From Novosphingobium aquimarinum (GTDB lineage: Bacteria; Pseudomonadota; Alphaproteobacteria; Sphingomonadales; Sphingomonadaceae), in the NCBI RefSeq assembly GCF_009746585.1, contig NZ_WRPO01000026.1, forward strand, positions 1 through 40,000: 40,000 nt of DNA, in the 5' to 3' direction. The notes under the pieces were generated by a model, which worked only from the letters and a program-made list of their open reading frames with translations, had not been told where the DNA came from and ran no database searches. The position numbers and the translations under genes were made by a program. Below are positions 1 to 7,768 of the stretch, piece by piece (position 1 is the first letter of the stretch; the number at the start of each line of letters is the position of its first letter).

Positions 1-122
1 AATGACAATCCGGGTGTTGGCGACCCCCGCTCGGGCTACGCCCTCACGGCGCTCGCCAACACCCGGATCAAGTGGCCTGGTTTTACTCCGCCTAATGGAC
101 GACTTTTACTCCGCCGTTGACA
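1..122. mobile_element. IS21-family insertion sequence terminus (partial, cut by window edge)
   Basis: Two imperfect direct repeats at 73-92 and 96-115 share the core TTTTACTCCGCC, and the segment ends in TTGACA at 117-122. Read on the - strand it starts TGTCAACGGCGGAGTAAAAG, which matches the multiple terminal repeats typical of IS21-family (istA/istB) elements. The transposase genes would lie left of the window and cannot be seen. An SDR gene begins 47 bases beyond the edge, so the element sits in or just upstream of its promoter region. The family call rests on remembered terminus patterns, not on a search. Confidence 0.65.
8..68. repeat. 16-bp perfect inverted repeat (hairpin) inside the IS end
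   Basis: Positions 8-23 (ATCCGGGTGTTGGCGA) and 53-68 are exact reverse complements separated by 29 bases. The arms lie just inside the terminal repeats of the IS21-like end. The hairpin could act as a transcription stop behind the transposition genes or be part of the transposase-binding end. Confidence 0.6.
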
Positions 123-146
123 CTGTTCGTGGATGGCGGATACACC
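117..146 (+). promoter_or_regulatory. Possible IS-derived hybrid promoter
   Basis: The last six bases of the IS end (117-122) are TTGACA, a perfect sigma70 -35 hexamer facing outward. A weak -10-like TACACC lies at 141-146 with an 18-bp spacer. Insertion could therefore have created a promoter for the SDR-Rieske pair. The -10 is poor, so this is only a suggestion. Confidence 0.3.
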
Positions 147-169
147 GCAGGATAATCGGAAAATACAAC

Positions 170-952
170 GTGACGACACCACTCAAGTCTCTGTTTTCGC
201 TCCAAGGAAAGACCGCGCTGGTAACTGGCGGGTCACGCGGTCTGGGCTTTCAGATCAGCGAAGCGCTGGGCGAATTCGGCGCCAAGGTCATCATCACCGC
301 GCGCAAGCAGGACGAACTCGACGAAGCGGTCGCTACGCTTTCGGAACGCGGTATCGCAGCCCAGGCGATCGCCGCCGACGTTTCCGATGTCGACGAACCC
401 GAACGGGTCGCCGCGCAGATCGAGGCAGAGGGTGGCCGGGTCGATATCCTCGTGAACAATGCGGGGACATCTTGGGGGTCGAAGACGGAAGACATGCCCA
501 TCAAGGGATGGGACAAAGTCATGGCCATCAACCTGACCGCGCCGTTCCTCCTTTCACAACAGATGGCGAAGCGCTTCATGTTGCCGGCCGGATGGGGCCG
601 CATCATCAACGTCGCATCGGTCGAGGGCATGCAGGGCCACCACCCCGAAATGATCGGGACGATCGCTTACAATGCCAGCAAGGGCGGGGTGATCAACTTC
701 ACGCGCGCGCTCGCCGCCGAATGGGCCGCGCGCGGCCTTACCGTGAACGCGATTGCGCCTGGGTATTTCCCCTCAAGGCTCACCGACTACACGCTCGACA
801 AGCATGGCGATCACCTGATCCGAACCACGCCCAGCGGTCGTCTGGGCAACGACGATGACCTTAAGGGCGCCGCCCTGTTGTTCGCCAGCGATGCGGGCGC
901 GCATATCAACGGACAAGTTCTTGCCGTTGATGGAGGGGCGTCGATCATCTGA
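170..952 (+). CDS. SDR-family NAD(P)-dependent oxidoreductase
   Basis: Classical short-chain dehydrogenase of 260 residues, probably oxidising an alcohol or dihydrodiol, or reducing a ketone, in the cytoplasm. The cofactor motif TGGSRGLG is at residues 19-26, NNAG at 96-99, and the catalytic tetrad Asn121, Ser150, Tyr167, Lys171 (YNASK) is intact. The C-terminus has the usual GQVLAVDGG. I chose the GTG at 170 because the frame stays open upstream into the IS end, so any earlier start would add insertion-sequence-encoded residues, and homologues begin close to the LQGKTALVTGG segment. It lies 22 bases before the Rieske oxygenase gene and is probably co-transcribed with it. Acting on the oxygenase product is inference from that linkage; the substrate is unknown. 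Confidence 0.85.
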   Translation: MTTPLKSLFSLQGKTALVTGGSRGLGFQISEALGEFGAKVIITARKQDELDEAVATLSERGIAAQAIAADVSDVDEPERVAAQIEAEGGRVDILVNNAGTSWGSKTEDMPIKGWDKVMAINLTAPFLLSQQMAKRFMLPAGWGRIINVASVEGMQGHHPEMIGTIAYNASKGGVINFTRALAAEWAARGLTVNAIAPGYFPSRLTDYTLDKHGDHLIRTTPSGRLGNDDDLKGAALLFASDAGAHINGQVLAVDGGASII

Positions 953-974
953 TTTTTGATACAGGAGAGGTGCC

Positions 975-1982
975 GTGAACAAGATCAGCAAATTTGGTAC
1001 GCGCTATCCCTTCCATCCCTTTCCCACGGGATGGTTCGCGGTCGGTTTCGCCAACGAACTGGCGCCGGGAGATATCCGTCCCTTGCGCTATTTCGACCGC
1101 GATCTGGTCTTGTTCAGAACCCAAAGCGGCAAGGCCGTCGTGACCGATGCGCATTGCCCCCACCTTGGCGCCCATCTGGGCTATGAAAGCTGGATCGAGG
1201 GTGAGACGATCGTCTGCCCGTTCCACCAATGGCGTTATGGGGTGGACGGGGCGTGCAAGTCGGTCCCGTTCTCCAAATCGATTCCGCCGCGGGCAAAAGT
1301 GAAGGTCTGGCCGACGGTTGAGCGCGGCAATATGATCATGCTGTGGCACGACCTTGCCGACCGGGAGCCGTTCTTCGAGCTGCCTGAATGGGACGAAACG
1401 GGCCGGGTGGAAGGCGCGGGTTTCCAGAAGTTGCATGACGATTTCGGCTCCCCCCATCCGCAGGACGTCTTCGAGAACGGCGTCGACTTCGCGCACTTTC
1501 CGGGCGTCCATTCGTCCGGGCAAGCTGTGTCAGACGGTCCGATCAAGGCCGACGGGCATCGCTTTTACAGCCCGGTCCGGATCCTCCCCACGGATTACGA
1601 CGGGCCGACCGACAACAAATCGGTCGGGTCCACCGTCGAGAGCGAAGTGCTGGGCGGCGGCTTGTCCCGTGTCGAAAGCCGTACGCCGCATGCGCCGGGC
1701 CTGACCACGATCTATTACGTCTCGGTTACGCCGGTGTCGGCGGAGCTGAGCCACTATTGGGTGCGCCAGACGTTCCTGCGCGATGCCGATTGCCCGCTGA
1801 GCGACGAACAAGCCATGGCCTTCACCAGTCTGGCGGCCAAGCACGGCGAAGCGGAGCAGTGGAGCGACGGCAAGATCTGGCCGCACAAGGCCTATGTCGA
1901 ACGGCCGCTGCTGGGCGCCGCCGACGGCCCGATCCTGAAGTATCGCGACTGGTACGCGCAGTACCACCCGGAAATCGCGTAA
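975..1982 (+). CDS. Rieske non-haem iron oxygenase, KshA-like terminal component
   Basis: Protein of 335 residues starting at GTG 975 behind a strong ribosome site (AGGAGAGG, 963-970). The N-terminal Rieske domain holds Cys61-x-His63 and Cys81-x2-His84 for the 2Fe-2S cluster. The C-terminal catalytic domain has ENxxDxxHxxxxH, with Glu167, Asn168, Asp171, His174 and His179; the two histidines probably bind the mononuclear iron and Asp171 links the two centres. Spacing and flanking residues (CPFHQWRYG, then IPP and WHD) resemble the oxygenase subunit of 3-ketosteroid 9-alpha-hydroxylase and related ring hydroxylases rather than two-subunit naphthalene-type enzymes. No ferredoxin or reductase gene is nearby, so electrons must come from elsewhere. 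The substrate is unknown; a steroid-like or other polycyclic compound is a guess from similarity. Confidence 0.85.
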   Translation: MNKISKFGTRYPFHPFPTGWFAVGFANELAPGDIRPLRYFDRDLVLFRTQSGKAVVTDAHCPHLGAHLGYESWIEGETIVCPFHQWRYGVDGACKSVPFSKSIPPRAKVKVWPTVERGNMIMLWHDLADREPFFELPEWDETGRVEGAGFQKLHDDFGSPHPQDVFENGVDFAHFPGVHSSGQAVSDGPIKADGHRFYSPVRILPTDYDGPTDNKSVGSTVESEVLGGGLSRVESRTPHAPGLTTIYYVSVTPVSAELSHYWVRQTFLRDADCPLSDEQAMAFTSLAAKHGEAEQWSDGKIWPHKAYVERPLLGAADGPILKYRDWYAQYHPEIA

Positions 1983-1992
1983 ACTTCGCGGG

Positions 1993-2769
1993 TCAGGCCG
2001 ATTTCATGCGCTCGATCGTCGCGCCGAAATGCGCATCGGCCTGATCCACGAAATCCGGATGGGTCAGGATATACGGGCGGTTTTCCAGCGAACCTGAAAA
2101 CGCGATTTCCGCCGCTTCGTCGGCGGTGATCGATCCCGGCGTTGCCTGATGATCGGGCTCGCTGTGATCGAAGATCGCGGTCCTTACCGGGCCGGGCAGC
2201 AACATCGAGACTCCGATGGGGGCTGCGTCCTGCTCCATATCCGCGCGCAATCCGTCGGCGATCGGCCACAGGGCATGCTTGGCCGCGCAATAGGCGGACA
2301 GGTCGGGATAGCTGAGCATCGCGCCGGTCGACGAGGTGATGACGATCTGCGCGGGTATCTGCGCGGTGCGCATCATCGGCAGGAAGGATTGTACGGTCTG
2401 GACCGTGCCGATAACGTTGACGTCGAACAGGGCGCGCAACCGCGCTAGCGGCATCTCCCCGATGCGACCCTGCCTGAGAATGCCCGCATTGGCGAAGAGC
2501 ATCACGATTGGCGGGCATTGCGCCGCAACGCGCGATGCGAAGGCATCGCTCGCCGTAGCATCCGTCACATCCAACGGTCGTGCCAGACACGCGGCTCCCG
2601 CTTGCTCGACCAGTTCGGCCGTCTGCGCCAACGGCGCCTCGTTCACGTCGCAGATCGCCACCGCCATTCCGCGCCGCGCGGCGGCTAACGCCAGCGCGCG
2701 CCCGATACCCGACCCCGCACCGGTAATGACAGCGGTATTGCCTGTCAGCGACAGGTCGGGCCGGATCAC
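1993..2769 (-). CDS. SDR-family oxidoreductase
   Basis: Second short-chain dehydrogenase, 258 residues, GTG start at 2769. It has TGAGSGIG at residues 16-23, NAG near residue 94, an S-S-T-G segment and a catalytic YCAAK near residue 159. The sequence differs clearly from the SDR at 170-952, so it is not a recent duplicate. Its start overlaps the stop of the upstream LLM gene by four bases (GTGA), which indicates translational coupling. It ends 10 bases from the convergent Rieske gene stop. It probably acts on the same pathway as the flavin monooxygenase, but the substrate is unknown. Confidence 0.85.
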   Translation of the reverse strand: MIRPDLSLTGNTAVITGAGSGIGRALALAAARRGMAVAICDVNEAPLAQTAELVEQAGAACLARPLDVTDATASDAFASRVAAQCPPIVMLFANAGILRQGRIGEMPLARLRALFDVNVIGTVQTVQSFLPMMRTAQIPAQIVITSSTGAMLSYPDLSAYCAAKHALWPIADGLRADMEQDAAPIGVSMLLPGPVRTAIFDHSEPDHQATPGSITADEAAEIAFSGSLENRPYILTHPDFVDQADAHFGATIERMKSA

Positions 2770-3896
2770 CGGAAGTGCGGGATGACGTGCGTGCCGATCT
2801 TGCGGAGCGTTTCCATTTGCGCCCAGTGCGGCACCGTACCCATGTTGGTCATGAACAGAATTTCATCGGCTCCCGCATCGGTCAATTGCTGCACGTAATC
2901 AATGCAGTCTTCCACGGTGCCATAGGCGTTCTGCGCTGACAGGATCCCTGAGCTGGGCTTACGATCACCTTCGCGCTCCTTGAGATCCATCGTCAGCGTC
3001 TCGGACGCCAGCTTGGTCGTGATGATCGTGTTGGTGCCTTCCTCGACCAGCTGATCGTCCCAGGAATCAGGATCGGGGCAGGGACCGCCGCCGTACCAGT
3101 AGTTCAGCGATTCATAGAAATACCGCTGCCCCCGCAAGCCGATCTTGCGCGCCTCTTGCGCATCGTCGAGCACGATCGTCGGACATAGCGCCGCCAAATG
3201 CTGGATCGGGCGATAGCCGACCTGATCGCGTACATCACGGCTCTGCCAAGCGTCGCGATAGATCTTGTTCTTTTTCGCCACTTCTTCGGGCCCGCCGAAA
3301 CCGAGCACCAGAGCGCCAAGACCGCGCTGACCCGCGCGGGCGAGCGTATCGAGGTTCGTGCACGCCATGTACATGGGCGGGTGCGGGCTCTGGAACGGCT
3401 TGGGATGGATCGGACGCGGCGGGATCGTCAGATGCGGTCCGTTGTGTTCCACCTCGTCTTCCATGAACATGCGCGGGATCAGGTACATCGCCTCGTCGAT
3501 GATCGGCTGCAGTTCTTTCAAGTCATAGCCATAGGCTCCCGCCTCCTGCTGGCTGCCGCCCTTGCCGACGCCAAAATGCACGCGCCCCTTGGAGAGGATA
3601 TCCAGCGTCGCGACACGCTCCGCCACCTTGATCGGGTGGTTCATGGCCGGCATCAGGCAGACGACGCCGTGACCGATGCCGATGCGCGATGTTTGGCCTG
3701 CCAGGAAAGCAAGGAAGGTTTCGGGTGCGGACATGTGCGCATAATGGGTCAGCGAAGTGTGCTCGACGCTCCAAATCACGTCGAACCCGAGCTTTTCGGC
3801 AAGAAGGGCCTGCTCCATCAGCTCATTGAAGACCTGCACTTCGCCACGGGGCGAAGCGTCCACGATTTGTGCTTCGAAAATCAGCGAGAAACGCAA
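2766..3896 (-). CDS. LLM-class flavin-dependent monooxygenase
   Basis: Bacterial luciferase-like TIM-barrel oxygenase of 376 residues. I place the start at TTG 3896 because a perfect GGAGG ribosome site (3902-3906 on the complement) lies five bases upstream and the family-typical LRFSLIFEAQ strand starts there; upstream in-frame residues look non-coding. Family features include VEHTSLTHY, a conserved RVATLDILSKGR segment and GVGKGGSQQEAGAYG. Such enzymes use reduced FMN or F420 from a partner reductase; none is encoded here. It is the first gene of a two-gene - strand unit with the downstream SDR and faces the LysR gene across 83 bases, so it is the likely regulated target. Baeyer-Villiger or hydroxylating activity on a cyclic substrate is inference. 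Confidence 0.85.
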   Translation of the reverse strand: MRFSLIFEAQIVDASPRGEVQVFNELMEQALLAEKLGFDVIWSVEHTSLTHYAHMSAPETFLAFLAGQTSRIGIGHGVVCLMPAMNHPIKVAERVATLDILSKGRVHFGVGKGGSQQEAGAYGYDLKELQPIIDEAMYLIPRMFMEDEVEHNGPHLTIPPRPIHPKPFQSPHPPMYMACTNLDTLARAGQRGLGALVLGFGGPEEVAKKNKIYRDAWQSRDVRDQVGYRPIQHLAALCPTIVLDDAQEARKIGLRGQRYFYESLNYWYGGGPCPDPDSWDDQLVEEGTNTIITTKLASETLTMDLKEREGDRKPSSGILSAQNAYGTVEDCIDYVQQLTDAGADEILFMTNMGTVPHWAQMETLRKIGTHVIPHFR

Positions 3897-3979
3897 TTGA
3901 ACCTCCAGTCGGTGTCTGTGCAAACCGTCGGCGCGATTGGGACTGGTTTCAAATGCCCTTTGCGTGCCATATTGTTGAC
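3897..3979. promoter_or_regulatory. Divergent LLM / LysR control region
   Basis: The 83 bases between the LLM start and the LysR start must hold both promoters and the operator if the LysR protein controls its neighbour, as is usual for this arrangement. I do not see an unambiguous T-N11-A palindrome. A short CAAA-N5-TTTG inverted repeat near 3949-3961 is the best candidate, and it is weak. Confidence 0.4.
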
Positions 3980-4990
3980 ATGGCAGCATCGCTCTCAAGT
4001 GAATCCGTGCCGCGAGAGGTCGCGACCCTGCGAACTCTGCGGATCGCAAAGCACTTTCCGTTCTTTCTCGTCGTAGCTGAAGAGCAGAACCTGCACCGCG
4101 CTGCCGAACGCTTGAATATCGCGCAATCAGCGCTTTCGCGGCGGATCGCCGATCTTGAAAAAGAGCTGGGCAATGTAAAGCTCTTCGAACGGCAGGCGCG
4201 CGGGGTCGAAATCACGCCCGCCGGACGCCTGCTTGCGCGCGACGTGCGCGAAATCCTCTACGACATCGAAGAAACGAGCCGTCGCGTCGCGCGCCTCGCG
4301 CACGGCGACATGGGCACATTGCGCCTCGCGTTTTCCGAAGCGATGATCCGCCGCCATCTCCTGCCCAGCGCGATCAAGCAGTTCCGCACCGCGTATCCCG
4401 ACGTTGAGTTGAAGGCATTCCCTTTAACGTCGGAAGCGCAGCGTCAGAAAATCCGGGGCGGTGAAGTCGACATCGGCTTCGTGATCGAGGAAGCGAATGA
4501 CGCGGAGGAATTCAACGTGCTGCGGGTCGGGATGGACAAGTTCATGCTGGTCCTGCCGGTCGATCATCCCTTGACCGCGAAGGACACGGTGTCGATCCGG
4601 GATCTCGAAGGCGAGCAGCTTATCTTTCCGGCCCGCAAGCTGTCACCGCGCCTGTTCGACCGGATCGTCTCGGCTTTCGATGTGAACAATGTGTCGCCGA
4701 TCATTTCGGTCGAGGTCAGTGCGGTCGATATTGCTTATGGCCTTGTTGCCGCGAGAATGGGGCTGGCTATCGTGACGGCGGTCGCGGTGTCGAGCGCGCC
4801 CGACGACGTGTCCTTCCGCGAACTGACCGATCTCGACTTGCCGTTGCAGCTCACGATGATCTCCCGCAAGTCGAGCGAGGACGCGCTGCTCGCCAATTTT
4901 GCCGCGATCGTCGAGGCAGGGCTCGATGATCGAAAGCCGATCGAGGGTTCCGGCGATCCGATCCCGGCCGAGACCGTAGCCTTGAGCTAA
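3980..4990 (+). CDS. LysR-family transcriptional regulator
   Basis: The 336-residue product has an N-terminal winged helix-turn-helix (FFLVVAEEQNLHRAAERLNIAQSALSRRIADLEKELG, roughly residues 28-64) followed by a two-lobed periplasmic-binding-protein-like effector domain, as in LysR regulators (usual length 290-330). I chose ATG 3980; a GTG slightly downstream (the V of VPREVATL) is an alternative closer to the usual LysR N-terminus, and neither has a good ribosome site. It is divergent from the LLM-SDR unit, the classic LysR layout, so it probably activates that unit in response to a pathway compound and represses itself. Whether it also controls the SDR-Rieske pair is unknown. Confidence 0.85.
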   Translation: MAASLSSESVPREVATLRTLRIAKHFPFFLVVAEEQNLHRAAERLNIAQSALSRRIADLEKELGNVKLFERQARGVEITPAGRLLARDVREILYDIEETSRRVARLAHGDMGTLRLAFSEAMIRRHLLPSAIKQFRTAYPDVELKAFPLTSEAQRQKIRGGEVDIGFVIEEANDAEEFNVLRVGMDKFMLVLPVDHPLTAKDTVSIRDLEGEQLIFPARKLSPRLFDRIVSAFDVNNVSPIISVEVSAVDIAYGLVAARMGLAIVTAVAVSSAPDDVSFRELTDLDLPLQLTMISRKSSEDALLANFAAIVEAGLDDRKPIEGSGDPIPAETVALS

Positions 4991-5388
4991 CGCGTCTGCC
5001 GCGCGGAACTTGAGATCCGTGCGACAGCGAGGCACGAGCCCGAGTGATACCGGTGCCACGTAGCGTTTTCGCCTTCCGAATTTCAGCGGCTCGGCGGTCG
5101 TTATACGTTGAGCCTATGTGCGAAGGATCGCTGCGTCTGCTCAAGCGCCGAGACCCTAGCCGCAATGCCCGTACCGATGCGCCGCGATGACCAGGAAAGC
5201 CAAGTCAAGCCGGCTGCTAGCCTGGCGATGCACGAAAACGTTGTGCTAAGCGATCTGGCTCCGGGATAATAATGACGCCCCGCGCCAGGACGGAACTCGT
5301 CGCGAGCTGGCGGCAGAACGTCGTCAGCTCGGCTATCATCGCTTGGGCTATCTGCTGGCAAAGCCGAAAAGGCTGATATCTCATAAAA
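4991..5388. other. Non-coding stretch between LysR gene and island left end
   Basis: About 400 bases without a convincing gene. Frames of up to about 107 codons exist but lack ribosome sites, recognisable motifs or sensible composition. This would be the original chromosomal flank of the tRNA-Ser 3' end before the island inserted. I see no clear terminator or promoter. Confidence 0.5.
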
Positions 5389-5404
5389 ATGGCGGAGACG
5401 GAGG
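5389..5404. repeat. attL, left copy of the 16-bp att core
   Basis: Exact copy of 12404-12419, which is the last part of the tRNA-Ser gene (3' T-stem strand, acceptor strand, discriminator and CCA). Homology to the tRNA stops right after the core, as expected for a tRNA-fragment attachment site. The integrase gene starts 176 bases inside it. Confidence 0.8.
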
Positions 5405-5467
5405 CCGTAATTCCGAATCGCCACAGGCCGTCATGGCGCGTCGAGACGGGAAACAACCAATTGAAAA

Positions 5468-5507
5468 GACGCCAAATATAGGCGTCATGGGGCGTCACTA
5501 GGCGTCA
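5468..5507. promoter_or_regulatory. Candidate integrase arm-type sites, left end
   Basis: GGCGTCA occurs at 5481-5487, 5491-5497 and 5501-5507, spaced exactly 10 bases (about one helical turn), with an inverted GACGCCA at 5468-5474. The same GACGCC core occurs twice with a 10-base period at the other end of the island (12276 and 12286). Phased short repeats next to both att cores are what integrase arm-binding sites look like; binding itself is inferred. Confidence 0.5.
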
Positions 5508-5534
5508 GGGTTGAAAGTGCTTGGCGAGCGATTT

Positions 5535-5569
5535 CGGTGAGTGGCAGACCTGTCACTAGCCACTCACCG
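5535..5569. promoter_or_regulatory. 11-bp inverted repeat directly before the integrase gene
   Basis: CGGTGAGTGGC at 5535-5545 and its exact complement at 5559-5569 flank a 13-base spacer and end 11 bases before the integrase ATG. The motif recurs at 7223-7233 and, with one change, at 7644-7654. As a shared motif it is probably an operator for the island's own regulator; as an RNA hairpin it would also mask the integrase ribosome-binding region. Both readings are inference. Confidence 0.5.
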
Positions 5570-5580
5570 GAGCCCCTAAA

Positions 5581-6957
5581 ATGCCTCTATCCGTCCCCAC
5601 GATTAAGAAGCTTGTCACTGCACGACGTCCTGGCATGTGGGCCGCTCGAAATGGACTGAATCTGTGCATAGCGGCCAGCGGTTCGGCATCATGGAGCCTA
5701 CGATATACTAACCGATCGGGTAAGCGTCGGCTCATGAAGCTGTCCGACTATGAACCGATTGACGCAGCAGTGCTGGCGGGACTGGAAGCGGAGGCAGCGG
5801 AGCAATTGAGGGCGATCAAGGCGGGAGGTGATCCACTCGCCAATCGCAAACCAGCGATTAGCCAAGCTGCAAATTCGACCATTGAAGGGCTGATGGATGC
5901 CTTCAAAAATGCAGGCGAACGCAACCAGCATAGAGGTTCGCTTCAATCCGACAACGCACTGGTAGGCATGACATTTCGGAAGGCGGCGCTGGCTTACATC
6001 GAACAGAACCGTTCGGGTTGGAAAAACGAAAAGCACATTACGCAATGGGAGAACACGCTCGCAACGTATGTCTATCCGATGATCGGTGACACTCCCGCGC
6101 ATAAAGTGACAATGGACGATGTGATGCGCGTCCTACAACAGCCGTACAAGCGTGGCGATTATGACGGCATATTATGGAGCGGTGCGCGGGAAACAGCGTC
6201 GCGTGTCCGTAGTCGCATTGAGACAGTCATTCATGCGGCCAAGGCGCAGGCATTAGCCGATAATAGCAATCCGCAACGTCAGGCCTTGTGGCGCAACCAT
6301 TACAATCCAGCGGATGCGAAAGCGCTCAAGCACGCTGGTCTAAATGGCAAGCAGATGAAGTCCAATCACGCAGCGATGGATTGGAAATTTGTGCCTACTT
6401 TCGCGCAAGAGTTGCAACGCAAATCCGATTATTCAGCCAAGTCACTATTGCTGACGATACTGTGTGCGACACGTACAAGCGAAACGCTCGACGCAACATG
6501 GAGCGAGTTTGATTTGGATGCTGCGACTTGGACCATTCCGGCAGCGCGGATGAAAATGGCCAAGGAACACCGCATTCCGCTATCGGACGCCGCGATTGCC
6601 CTGTTACGCGGCAACCTGCGCATACAGGGAAACGAATACGTGTTCCCCGGTGTGCGCAATGGCAAGCCGTTGTCCAACATGGCCATGCTCCAAATGCTGC
6701 GAGGGATGCGCGAGGGTGCAGGACTGACAGTGCATGGTTTCCGCTCCACATTTCGCGACTGGATCACGGAAACGACGCTGCACCCTGATACGATAGCAGA
6801 ACAAGCATTGGCGCACACGATCACGAACAAGGTCGAACGTGCTTACAGGCGCGGTGATGCATTCGAACGTCGCCGCGATCTGATGCAGCAGTGGGCCGAT
6901 TATCTAACCTGCGACACAGCCGCATATGTCGAGCGATGGTCTAAATTTTTGGTTTGA
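5581..6957 (+). CDS. int: P4-type tyrosine integrase
   Basis: Site-specific recombinase of 458 residues. The N-terminus resembles the DUF4102 arm-binding domain (LVTARRPGMWAARNGLNLCI and the RSGKRRLMKLSDY strand), the middle is a SAM-like core-binding domain (about residues 130-210), and the C-terminal catalytic domain keeps Arg298 (ATRTSE), a lysine around 325-328, His385-x2-Arg388 (HGFR), His412 and the nucleophile Tyr422 (RAYRR). It catalyses integration into, and with a directionality factor excision from, the tRNA-Ser 3' end. It is a little longer than the family average of about 400, with an insertion around residues 230-265. The ATG has no clear ribosome site and follows an 11-bp inverted repeat, so translation may be regulated. 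Its stop overlaps the convergent gene at 6941 by 17 bases. Confidence 0.95.
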   Translation: MPLSVPTIKKLVTARRPGMWAARNGLNLCIAASGSASWSLRYTNRSGKRRLMKLSDYEPIDAAVLAGLEAEAAEQLRAIKAGGDPLANRKPAISQAANSTIEGLMDAFKNAGERNQHRGSLQSDNALVGMTFRKAALAYIEQNRSGWKNEKHITQWENTLATYVYPMIGDTPAHKVTMDDVMRVLQQPYKRGDYDGILWSGARETASRVRSRIETVIHAAKAQALADNSNPQRQALWRNHYNPADAKALKHAGLNGKQMKSNHAAMDWKFVPTFAQELQRKSDYSAKSLLLTILCATRTSETLDATWSEFDLDAATWTIPAARMKMAKEHRIPLSDAAIALLRGNLRIQGNEYVFPGVRNGKPLSNMAMLQMLRGMREGAGLTVHGFRSTFRDWITETTLHPDTIAEQALAHTITNKVERAYRRGDAFERRRDLMQQWADYLTCDTAAYVERWSKFLV

Positions 6958-7207
6958 TCGTGGGTATTTTGGTCAAGTCATATCCAAAGATGTAGATAAC
7001 GCATGCACCTGCTGACTTCTTGATCATGTCATCAACGAATGAATCCACATCCATTTGCAACATGCTGATAAACATGGGCGCGTCAGTGCATGATTTTCCA
7101 GATGCAGACGCGCCCATTTCAAGTTCACTCTGGAAAACCTTCACTAATATCGCCTTTGGATTGTCAGGAATAGGCGCGTCGGCTCCTTCATAGTGTATCT
7201 CGGGCAT
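6941..7207 (-). CDS. Small hypothetical protein of the island
   Basis: Product of 88 residues starting at ATG 7207, chosen because AGAGGAAA lies just upstream on the coding strand; the frame extends further but without a ribosome site. I do not recognise the protein. It begins MPEIHYEGADAPIPDNPKAI, is mildly acidic, and has a hydrophobic C-terminal strand (ACVIYIFGYDL) but no transmembrane segment or known motif. It is divergent from the AlpA-like gene and its end overlaps the integrase end by 17 bases, so it could be an early-region regulator or anti-repressor, but nothing in the sequence proves that. Confidence 0.6.
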   Translation of the reverse strand: MPEIHYEGADAPIPDNPKAILVKVFQSELEMGASASGKSCTDAPMFISMLQMDVDSFVDDMIKKSAGACVIYIFGYDLTKIPTIKPKI

Positions 7208-7411
7208 TATTTTTCCTCTTGACGGTGAGTGGCGACTAGAGCACCTTACTGCCATAGCTGCAATGGCCTGATGGCCGGCGGCGTTCGAGGTCGGATGATC
7301 TCTGCCGGGAGGGAAACCCGGCGTAAGGGTTGGAATGGCCTATGCCGTTTGGAGCGGTGCTCGCGGAGTGGATGCCCCGCATCCCCAGCAATTGAGCCGA
7401 GAGCCATTCCC
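7208..7411. promoter_or_regulatory. Divergent control region with CGGTGAGTGGC operator-like motif
   Basis: The 204-base gap between the - strand small gene and the AlpA-like gene contains CGGTGAGTGGC at 7223-7233, identical to both arms of the inverted repeat before the integrase. It must contain the promoters of the two divergent genes. No clear sigma70 hexamers stand out. Confidence 0.45.
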
Positions 7412-7609
7412 ATGAGCGACATCACCGTACTTACTATCGAGCAAGCGTGCCGCGAAATCGGCCTGTCCGAACCGACCATGCGCCGACGTGCCGCTGCCGA
7501 TCCTGACTTTCCGCGCAAGATCAAGCTGAGTGCGCGCCGCGTTGGCTATCTGCGCAGAGACATAGAGGATTACCTCACTCGCCAGCGCGAGGCCGCGTTC
7601 GCGTCCTGA
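7412..7609 (+). CDS. AlpA-like helix-turn-helix regulator / excisionase
   Basis: The 65-residue protein shows the MerR-like winged helix-turn-helix of AlpA/excisionase regulators: TIEQACREIGLSEPTMRRRAA, then FPRKIKLSARRVGYLRRDIEDYL. These proteins are directionality factors or activators of satellite and prophage integrase genes (AlpA for CP4-57, Vis for P4). ATG 7412 is the only start that gives the family-typical length; the open frame upstream is long but reads through the control region. It sits between the integrase and replication genes, the usual place for such a switch. Binding to the CGGTGAGTGGC motifs nearby is a reasonable inference but not shown. Confidence 0.8.
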   Translation: MSDITVLTIEQACREIGLSEPTMRRRAAADPDFPRKIKLSARRVGYLRRDIEDYLTRQREAAFAS

Positions 7610-7643
7610 TCGATCCCTTTCAGTCACTATCGGTCAGCGGGAT

Positions 7644-7654
7644 CGGTGAGTGAC
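7644..7654. promoter_or_regulatory. Third copy of the island operator-like motif
   Basis: CGGTGAGTGAC differs by one base from the copies at 5535 and 7223 and lies about 115 bases upstream of the replication gene. A partly symmetrical CAGTCACTATCGG at 7621-7633 may form the second half-site. Confidence 0.4.
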
Positions 7655-7768
7655 GGAAATCGATCAAGGAATTGCGCGACAAATGGCGGAGAGTGGTTCC
7701 GCTTGTGCCCAAAAATGAACCCGTCGCCTCGGTCGTGAAAGCGACGGGTTCCAAAGGTTTTGCACTCA

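Noticed and set aside
5101..5424. 107-codon - strand frame left of the island
   Set aside because: No ribosome site, no recognisable motif, and it crosses the att core. Treated as non-coding.
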